Shown here piece after piece: positions 23,322-28,674 of a DNA stretch of 28,674 bases. Position numbers and translations under genes: made by a program. Position 1 is the stretch's first letter. The number at the start of each line of letters is the position of its first letter. Origin of the DNA: DATKQI01 sp035532755 (GTDB lineage Bacteria > Pseudomonadota > Alphaproteobacteria > Acetobacterales > Acetobacteraceae); assembly GCA_035532755.1 (NCBI GenBank), contig DATKQI010000054.1, forward strand, positions 1-28,674, written 5' to 3'. Under the pieces are notes generated by a model. That model did not search any database. It was not told the DNA's origin and saw only the letters and a program-made list of their open reading frames with translations.

Positions 23322-24569
23322 TCATACCCACTCCCCCTGCCGCATCACCGCCTCCGCCGCGCCTTTCGCATCCACCCCGTCCACATCGACCTCGGCGGAG
23401 CCGATCATCCAGTCGATATGGATCAGGCTCGTGTTGGCCCCGCGTGCCGCAAGCGTTGCCGCATCGAGGTCCGGGCCGTCGGTGAAGCACTTGCTGTAGG
23501 CTTGGCCAAGGGCGATGTGGCTCGCCGCGTTCTCGTCGAACAGGGTGTTGTAGAACAGCCGCCCCTGCATCGAGATGGGGGAGCGATGGGGCACCAGCGC
23601 CACCTCGCCCAGCCGGCGCGCGCCTTCGTCCGTTTCCAGCACCCGCTCCAGCACGTCCTGCCCCGTCTTGGCCCGCACATCCACGATCCGCCCCGCCTCG
23701 AAGCGCACGGCGATCTCCTCGATCAGCGTGCCCTGGTAGGAAAGGGGCTTCGTGCTTGCCACCACCCCGTCCACGCGGGCGCAATGCGGGGTGGTGAACA
23801 CCTCCTCGGAGGGGATGTTGGGGTTGCAGACGATGCCGTTCTTCGCGGTCGCCGCCCCGCCCACCCAGGCGTGCTCGTCCGCAAGACCCACGCGCAGGTC
23901 CGTCCCCGGCCCATGGAACCGCAGCGCGGCATAGCGCCGGGCGTTCAGCCGCACGGTGCGGGCGGAAAGCGCGGCGTTATGCGCGGCCCAGGCCGCCACC
24001 GGGTCGGGCGTGTCGATGCGGGAGGCGGCGAAGATCGCGTCCCACAACCGCGCCACGGCCACGTCCTCGGCATCGCCAGGAAATACCGCGCGCGCCCAGG
24101 CGGGCGTGGCGCAGGCGAGAATGGTCCAGTTGATGTCGAAGCTCACGATGCGTTCGAGCGCCGGGCGATACGCGGCCGATCGCGCCCTGTTCGCGCGCGA
24201 CACATGGCCCGTGTCCTCGCCGCCGAGCAGGGCCGGGTTCTCGCCCACGATCGCAAGCCGTGCTGCGCCCGCGCGGAAGGCCGCCGCCATGCCGTCGAAC
24301 AGCCAGCCGGGGGCGGTGTCGAAACTCTCCTCCGCCCCGTGGCGGAAGCGCAGCAGGGTCGCTTCCTCGTCGGAGAACAGCGTGGTCACAAGGCTGGCAC
24401 CGGCGCGGTAGGCGTGTTCGGTGATGCGCCGCGCCAGTGCCGCGGCCTCGATCGGCGCGGTCATCACCAGCTCCTGCCCGCGCGCGAGGTTGAGGCCGAC
24501 ATGGATGGCCACTTGCGCCAGCCGGTCGAGGCGCTCGTTATGGGAGATCGGGCGGGCATCGTCGGGCAT
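23322..24569 (-). CDS. M29-family aminopeptidase
   Basis: This is a 415-residue cytosolic metallo-aminopeptidase of the AmpS/AmpT/PepS family (clan M29). Metal ligands can be located by alignment from memory: Glu255/256 (NIPSEEVFTTP), Glu322 (GEVAL), His351 (SHIALGQAY), His384 and Asp386 (LIHIDWMIG). The N-terminal sandwich domain (about 1-220) is present. GAGGAGAG precedes the ATG at 24569. The gene is divergent from the debranching-enzyme gene by 116 bases, a region with no recognisable operator, and convergent with the small membrane protein. Confidence 0.9.
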   Translation of the reverse strand: MPDDARPISHNERLDRLAQVAIHVGLNLARGQELVMTAPIEAAALARRITEHAYRAGASLVTTLFSDEEATLLRFRHGAEESFDTAPGWLFDGMAAAFRAGAARLAIVGENPALLGGEDTGHVSRANRARSAAYRPALERIVSFDINWTILACATPAWARAVFPGDAEDVAVARLWDAIFAASRIDTPDPVAAWAAHNAALSARTVRLNARRYAALRFHGPGTDLRVGLADEHAWVGGAATAKNGIVCNPNIPSEEVFTTPHCARVDGVVASTKPLSYQGTLIEEIAVRFEAGRIVDVRAKTGQDVLERVLETDEGARRLGEVALVPHRSPISMQGRLFYNTLFDENAASHIALGQAYSKCFTDGPDLDAATLAARGANTSLIHIDWMIGSAEVDVDGVDAKGAAEAVMRQGEWV

Positions 24570-24685
24570 GGCTCTCTCCTCGGTCGCTCGCCGCTTTATA
24601 CAAGCACGACTGCGCGGGCGGGAATGGCGGGCGGTTCATTCCCGGCGATGGCTTCCCATGTGCAGGCGGCACAGGAGACGCACGC

Positions 24686-26869
24686 ATGAACGAACAGACC
24701 GCCCGCCGCCCGGATGATGCTGCCGGCCCGTTCTACATCTCCGCCACGGCTTCCCTCGCCGAATCCCGGCCGCGGACGCTGAAAGCCGGCGATACCTTCG
24801 CGGTCTTCGGCCACAACGGCGATGTCACGTCCGGGCCGGGCAGCGCGGAGGGGGTATATCATCGCGACACGCGCTATCTCTCCCGGCTCGACCTGTCGGT
24901 GAACGGCACGCGGCCGATGCTGCTGAGTGCCGCGGTGAGCGACGACAACGCGATGCTGACCTGCGATCTGGCGAACCCGGACCTGCCGGGCGCGGGCGGG
25001 GCAGGGCTCGACCAGAGCGAGATCCATATCCGCCGCTCCAAGTTCCTCTGGCACGGAACCTGCCAGGAACGGCTGGCGCTGCGCAATTTCTCCGGCCGGG
25101 CGCAGCACATCACGCTTGCCGTCGGCTTCGCCGCGGATTTCGCCGATCTGTTCGAGGTGCGGGGCACGAAGCGGCAGCGGCGCGGGCGGATGCTGGCGGC
25201 GAAGCGCGAGCCAGGGGCCGTCACGCTGGCTTACGTGGGGCTCGACGGCGTGAAGCGGGCGACGCGGCTGTCGTTCGACCCCGCGCCGGACCGGCTGGAC
25301 GGGCGGCACGCCACGTTCGAGCTTGACCTGCCGGCCGGCGGAGCCGCGGTGATGACGTGCGCGGCCTGCTGCATCGAGGGGGAAGCGCCACCGCCGGCCA
25401 GCCCCAGTTTCATCCCCGAGATGCGCGCAGCCCGCCGGCATCTGCGCCGCGCCCGGGAACACAGCGCCGTGATCGAGACCGACAATGAAATCTTCAACGA
25501 GGCGATGCGCCGCGCGCGGGCCGATCTGGTGATGCTGGTGACCGATACCAGCCACGGCCCTTACCCCTATGCCGGCATTCCCTGGTTCAGCACCGTCTTC
25601 GGCCGGGACGGGCTCATCACCGCGCTCGAAACGCTGTGGCTGGCGCCGGACCTCGCCCGCGGCGTGCTGGCCTACCTCGCCGCCAACCAGGCGACCGAGG
25701 AGGACCCGGCGGCCGATGCCGACCCGGGAAAGATCCTGCACGAGGTGCGGCACGGGGAGATGGCGCTGCTGGGCGAGGTGCCGTTCCGCCGCTACTACGG
25801 CGCGGTCGATTCCACGCCGCTGTTCGTGATGCTGGCCGGCGCGTATCTGGATCGCACCGGCGATCTGCCCACGCTGCGGGCGTTATGGCCGAACCTGGAG
25901 GCGGCGCTCGGCTGGATCGACCGCTACGGCGATGCGGATGGGGATGGGTTCGTCGAATACGGGCGGCAATCGAAGCAGGGGCTGGTCAACCAGGGCTGGA
26001 AGGACAGCCACGATTCGATCTTCCACCAGGATGGCCGGCTCGCCCAGGGGCCGATCGCGCTCGCCGAGGTGCAGGCCTATGTGTTCGCCGCGAAATGCGC
26101 CGCATCGCGCATCGCCGCGGCCCTGGGCGATGCCGTGCGGGCCGCGGCGCTGGCTGCGGCGGCGGCGGATCTGCGCGCGGCGTTCGACCGCAGCTTCTGG
26201 GACGAAGGGCTGGGCCTGTACGTGCTCGCCCTGGATGGGGAAAAGCGGCCCTGCCGGGTGCGCGCCTCCAACGCCGGGCATGCGCTGCTGGGTGGCATCG
26301 CCCTGCCGGAGCGGGCGGGGCAGATCGCGGCACAGTTGCTCGGCCGAGGGTTTTTCTCCGGCTGGGGAATCCGCACCGTGGCGGTGGGGGAGGCGCGGTT
26401 CAACCCGATGTCCTACCACGACGGCTCCGTCTGGCCGCACGACAACGCGCTGATCGCGCTTGGCCTTGGCCGCTATGGCTTGCGGGAGGCGGCGGCGCGG
26501 GTGTTCACCGGCATGTTCGCGGCTGCGGCCGCGGCCGATCTGCGCCGGCTGCCGGAACTGTTCTGCGGCTTTCCCCGCCTGGGCGGGCAGGGGCCGACGG
26601 CCTATCCCGTGGCCTGCGCGCCGCAGGCCTGGGCGGCGGGTGCGCTGCCGGCGCTGCTCGATTCCTGCCTCGGCCTCCGTTTCGACCCGGCCGGCCGCAC
26701 GGTGACGTTCGACCATCCGGTGCTGCCGGAATTCCTCGACCGGCTGCATATCCGCGGCCTCGCACTGGGCGATGCGCGGATCGATGTGGAACTGCGCCGG
26801 GCGAACGGTGCTGTGGCGATGGGCGTGACCGGCCGCGGCGGCGACATCCGCGCCGTCATGGTCAGTTGA
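24686..26869 (+). CDS. Amylo-alpha-1,6-glucosidase (glycogen debranching-type)
   Basis: This is a 727-residue protein with an N-terminal beta domain of the glycogen-debranching type (about 15-250, with FAVFGHNGDVTSG and GVYHRDTRYLSRLDL) and a C-terminal (alpha/alpha)6 barrel. Catalytic-region motifs include FGRDGLITALETLWL (GRDG 306-309), GWKDSHDSI (437-445) and SYHDGSVWPHDN (576-587). The family hydrolyses alpha-1,6 or other alpha-glucosidic links of polysaccharides or small glucosides; the exact substrate in bacteria varies. AGGAG (24673-24677) lies 8 bases before the ATG. The stop overlaps the end of the MFS gene by 8 bases, convergent. Confidence 0.88.
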   Translation: MNEQTARRPDDAAGPFYISATASLAESRPRTLKAGDTFAVFGHNGDVTSGPGSAEGVYHRDTRYLSRLDLSVNGTRPMLLSAAVSDDNAMLTCDLANPDLPGAGGAGLDQSEIHIRRSKFLWHGTCQERLALRNFSGRAQHITLAVGFAADFADLFEVRGTKRQRRGRMLAAKREPGAVTLAYVGLDGVKRATRLSFDPAPDRLDGRHATFELDLPAGGAAVMTCAACCIEGEAPPPASPSFIPEMRAARRHLRRAREHSAVIETDNEIFNEAMRRARADLVMLVTDTSHGPYPYAGIPWFSTVFGRDGLITALETLWLAPDLARGVLAYLAANQATEEDPAADADPGKILHEVRHGEMALLGEVPFRRYYGAVDSTPLFVMLAGAYLDRTGDLPTLRALWPNLEAALGWIDRYGDADGDGFVEYGRQSKQGLVNQGWKDSHDSIFHQDGRLAQGPIALAEVQAYVFAAKCAASRIAAALGDAVRAAALAAAAADLRAAFDRSFWDEGLGLYVLALDGEKRPCRVRASNAGHALLGGIALPERAGQIAAQLLGRGFFSGWGIRTVAVGEARFNPMSYHDGSVWPHDNALIALGLGRYGLREAAARVFTGMFAAAAAADLRRLPELFCGFPRLGGQGPTAYPVACAPQAWAAGALPALLDSCLGLRFDPAGRTVTFDHPVLPEFLDRLHIRGLALGDARIDVELRRANGAVAMGVTGRGGDIRAVMVS

Positions 26870-28058
26870 TCGTATCCGGTGGGGTGGTTTCGGGCATGAC
26901 CGCCCAGGCGAGCAAGGTGGCCGCGAGGCCCGCGACGGCGAGGGCGAAGAAGGCCGCCGGGCTGCCGGAGGCATCCGCGATCGCGCCGGTCAGCGCGGTG
27001 CTGACCGTGGCCCCCAGGCCGACGGCAAGCCCGATCGCGCCCATGATCAGGTTGAAATGGCCGCGTTCGTGGGCGATGTCGGCCGCGATCAGCGGCAGCA
27101 GCACGCCGATGGCTGCGGCGGAGATGCCATCCAGCCCCTGGATCAGCACCACCGGCACCGGCGCGCTGACGAGCGCGAACAGCAATCCACGCAGTGGTTC
27201 GGCGGCGAAACCCACGATCAGCACCGCCCGCCGCCCATGGCGCTGGGCAGCGCGGCCGACATGGGGCGAAAGCAGCGCCACGACCATCTGCGGCCAGACG
27301 ATGCAGGCCGCGATGACCAGGTTGGCGATGCCGCCCGCCTTCGCCGCGATCTCGCTGCCGACGAAGGGGAGCATCGCCGCGTCGGCCATCTGGAACAGCA
27401 CGATGCAGGCCATGAACGCGAGCAGCCGCCGATCGAGGAACAGCGCGCGCAGTTCGTGCCCCAGCGGGGCGTGCGGCCGCCGCTGCTCCATCTGCTCGCG
27501 CCGCGTGCGGCCGGATTCGATCGCGCCGAGGGCGATGAGCGAAGGAACGCAGAGCAGGGCCGTGAGCATGAACACGGATGCGCCGGCCAGATAGTAGCCG
27601 CTGACGCCCATGACCGCGGCGGCGAGCCCGTTGCCGAGGGAGGCGAAGCGCGCGTTGCGGCCGAGCCGCTCCCCCAGCGCGCGGGCGCCGACGAGCGAGA
27701 TGCTGACGGCCGCGATGGCCGGGTTCAGCATGCAGCTTGCGAACCCGTGCAGGATTTCCGCAAGCCCGATGCCGGCCTGCGTGGGGGCGACGACAAAGAG
27801 CAGGGCGCTCGCCGTGATCGCGCCGATCGCGAGTGCCGCGGCAAGCCGCTTGCTCGGCATCCAGTCCACCAGCGCGCCGGCCGGGATCTGGCTGCCCATG
27901 GCCGCGACGGTGCCGAGCGAGAGCACGCTGCCGATGGCCAGGTCCGTCCATTTATGGCTGGTCAGGTAGATCGCGATGAACGGGCCGAAGCCGGTCTGCA
28001 CGTCGGCCACGAAGAAGTTCAGCCAGTCGAGGCCGCGCAGGCTGCGGGGAGACACCAT
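26862..28058 (-). CDS. MFS transporter
   Basis: This is a 398-residue, about twelve-helix major-facilitator protein. The N-terminus (LDWLNFFVADVQTGFGPFIAIYLTSHKWTDLAIGSVLSLGTV) leads into helices with small-residue packing, then LGRNARFASLGNG, typical of the MFS loop, and AAQRHGRRAVLIVGFAAEPLRGLLFAL. There is no signal peptide. Substrate unknown; efflux of a drug or metabolite is typical. It lies 9 bases after the PRC-barrel gene on the same strand, so a two-gene unit is possible. No strong ribosome site is visible before 28058. Confidence 0.86.
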   Translation of the reverse strand: MVSPRSLRGLDWLNFFVADVQTGFGPFIAIYLTSHKWTDLAIGSVLSLGTVAAMGSQIPAGALVDWMPSKRLAAALAIGAITASALLFVVAPTQAGIGLAEILHGFASCMLNPAIAAVSISLVGARALGERLGRNARFASLGNGLAAAVMGVSGYYLAGASVFMLTALLCVPSLIALGAIESGRTRREQMEQRRPHAPLGHELRALFLDRRLLAFMACIVLFQMADAAMLPFVGSEIAAKAGGIANLVIAACIVWPQMVVALLSPHVGRAAQRHGRRAVLIVGFAAEPLRGLLFALVSAPVPVVLIQGLDGISAAAIGVLLPLIAADIAHERGHFNLIMGAIGLAVGLGATVSTALTGAIADASGSPAAFFALAVAGLAATLLAWAVMPETTPPDTIN

Positions 28059-28067
28059 CGCGGGCGG

Positions 28068-28535
28068 TTACGGTGCTTTGGCGGCGGATGGCGGCGCCGG
28101 CTTCGCGGGTGTGGCGACCGGCACCACCTTCGCGCTTGTCTTGTATTCCGGCATCGCCTTGATCCGCGCGGCATCGAGGCCGAGGCTGATCACGATCCTG
28201 TCCTTCACCACGGCGAAGTGAAGTGCGCGCCACGCCACCGCGATCTTGCGGTTGCCGACGCCGAAGAATCCTTCGAATTCGATCACCGCGGCGTTCAGCC
28301 GGCCGCGCCGGTCGATCAGCACATCCACGATATGGCCGATCTTGCTGCCCTTCGCATCCCGCACCGGCTCCCCCAGAATGCTTTCCGCACGGGCCTTGCG
28401 CACATGCTCGACTTTGGCAGGTGGAGGGGATGGGGGTTTCACGGGCGCCTGCGCTTGTGCCCACGCGGCCGGAGGCCCGCCAAGAACGATCGGCCACACT
28501 ATGAAATTCACGAGCAGGGCAATGGCGCGTGTCAC
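28068..28535 (-). CDS. Secreted PRC-barrel domain protein, GTG start
   Basis: This is a 155-residue protein with a signal peptide (TRAIALLVNFIVWPIVLGG, probable cut after AWA near residue 26), a Pro-rich linker (28-45), a PRC-barrel domain (about 51-115: ESILGEPVRDAKGSKIGHIVDVLID ... VIEFEGFFG), and an Ala/Pro/Lys-rich tail. PRC-barrels are small beta-barrels in photosynthetic reaction-centre H subunits and in diverse RNA or stress proteins. The start is set at GTG 28535, because AGGAGG (minus strand 28547-28542) lies 6 bases upstream; an ATG at 28553 sits before that site. It may be the first gene of a pair with the MFS transporter. Confidence 0.8.
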   Translation of the reverse strand: MTRAIALLVNFIVWPIVLGGPPAAWAQAQAPVKPPSPPPAKVEHVRKARAESILGEPVRDAKGSKIGHIVDVLIDRRGRLNAAVIEFEGFFGVGNRKIAVAWRALHFAVVKDRIVISLGLDAARIKAMPEYKTSAKVVPVATPAKPAPPSAAKAP

Positions 28536-28541
28536 GACGAA

Positions 28542-28547
28542 CCTCCT
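28542..28547 (-). promoter_or_regulatory. Perfect ribosome-binding site that fixes the PRC-gene GTG start
   Basis: AGGAGG on the minus strand, with a 6-base spacer to GTG 28535. An in-frame ATG at 28553 lies upstream of this site and has only a run of G before it, so the GTG is favoured. Confidence 0.7.
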
Positions 28548-28610
28548 TCGCATCCCCCGGAAATGCGTATCCGCCCTGGCCGGATCAACCGGCGGTAACG
28601 ATTTCCCCTT

Positions 28611-28628
28611 GATGAAAGCGCTTTCATC
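28611..28628. promoter_or_regulatory. LacI-family operator, 18-base perfect palindrome
   Basis: GATGAAAGCGCTTTCATC is a perfect palindrome. Its core TGAAAGCGCTTTCA fits the LacI-family sugar-regulator pattern TGNAANCGNTTNCA. It lies 76 bases upstream of the PRC-barrel start and 46 bases before the window end, so its target may be a gene to the right. No LacI gene lies in the window. Confidence 0.62.
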
Positions 28629-28674
28629 CCTTAGGCGACACTGAGAAACAATGCGCACCGATGCCGTTTTTTGT

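Noticed and set aside
26602..27951. Minus-strand open frame over the debranching-enzyme end and MFS gene, and the plus-strand frames at 25636-27594 and 27057-28598.
   Set aside because: All overlap genes with strong motifs in another frame and are Arg/Gly/Ala-rich, typical of GC-rich shadow frames.
1..28674. CRISPR arrays, tRNA or rRNA genes, insertion sequences or phage genes.
   Set aside because: I saw no regularly spaced repeats, cloverleaf or rRNA signatures, transposase motifs or terminal inverted repeats.

Overview
The window is GC-rich DNA, densely packed with genes. The phosphonate genes resemble those of Sinorhizobium-like bacteria, the ABC importers and the GntR/TetR/DeoR regulators are of proteobacterial type, and many starts have strong Shine-Dalgarno sites. 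An alphaproteobacterium is likely, perhaps a rhizobial or acetobacterial lineage; the exact taxon cannot be read from the sequence. I see no rRNA, tRNA, CRISPR array, insertion sequence or phage gene, and no gene-free stretch longer than about 300 bases.

Region 1 (1-11.9 kb) is a phosphonate locus. phnW (cut by the left edge), phnA and phnY encode the three-step oxidative route 2-aminoethylphosphonate (2-AEP) -> phosphonoacetaldehyde -> phosphonoacetate -> acetate + phosphate. A second transcription unit, with a recognisable promoter, carries a complete phnSTUV-type ABC importer in its usual gene order, followed by a calcineurin-like phosphoesterase. Facing it on the minus strand are an EamA permease and a class-III aminotransferase-fold enzyme that is probably PbfA, the (R)-1-hydroxy-2-AEP ammonia-lyase, which would feed the same phosphonoacetaldehyde pool. 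A DeoR-type regulator is divergent from these two.

Region 2 (11.9-14.4 kb) is one large FAD/GcvT-domain oxidoreductase of the dimethylglycine/sarcosine dehydrogenase type. A direct repeat in its promoter shares a core with the DeoR promoter region.

Region 3 (14.4-22.2 kb) is a catabolic island of unknown substrate. One minus-strand operon encodes GntR, an Ldh-family dehydrogenase, a Rid protein, an FAH-family hydrolase, a bicupin and an ACMSD-like amidohydrolase. A divergent plus-strand operon encodes an NMT1/Ssu-type ABC importer. The 215-base divergent region holds a 12-base palindrome that could serve both operons. The enzyme set suggests oxidative cleavage of a ring or diketone, but no known pathway fits completely.

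Region 4 (22.2-28.7 kb) is mixed. It holds a TetR regulator with a long palindromic operator shared with a small membrane protein, an M29 aminopeptidase, a glycogen-debranching type amylo-alpha-1,6-glucosidase, an MFS transporter and a secreted PRC-barrel protein. An 18-base perfect LacI-type palindrome lies at the right edge.
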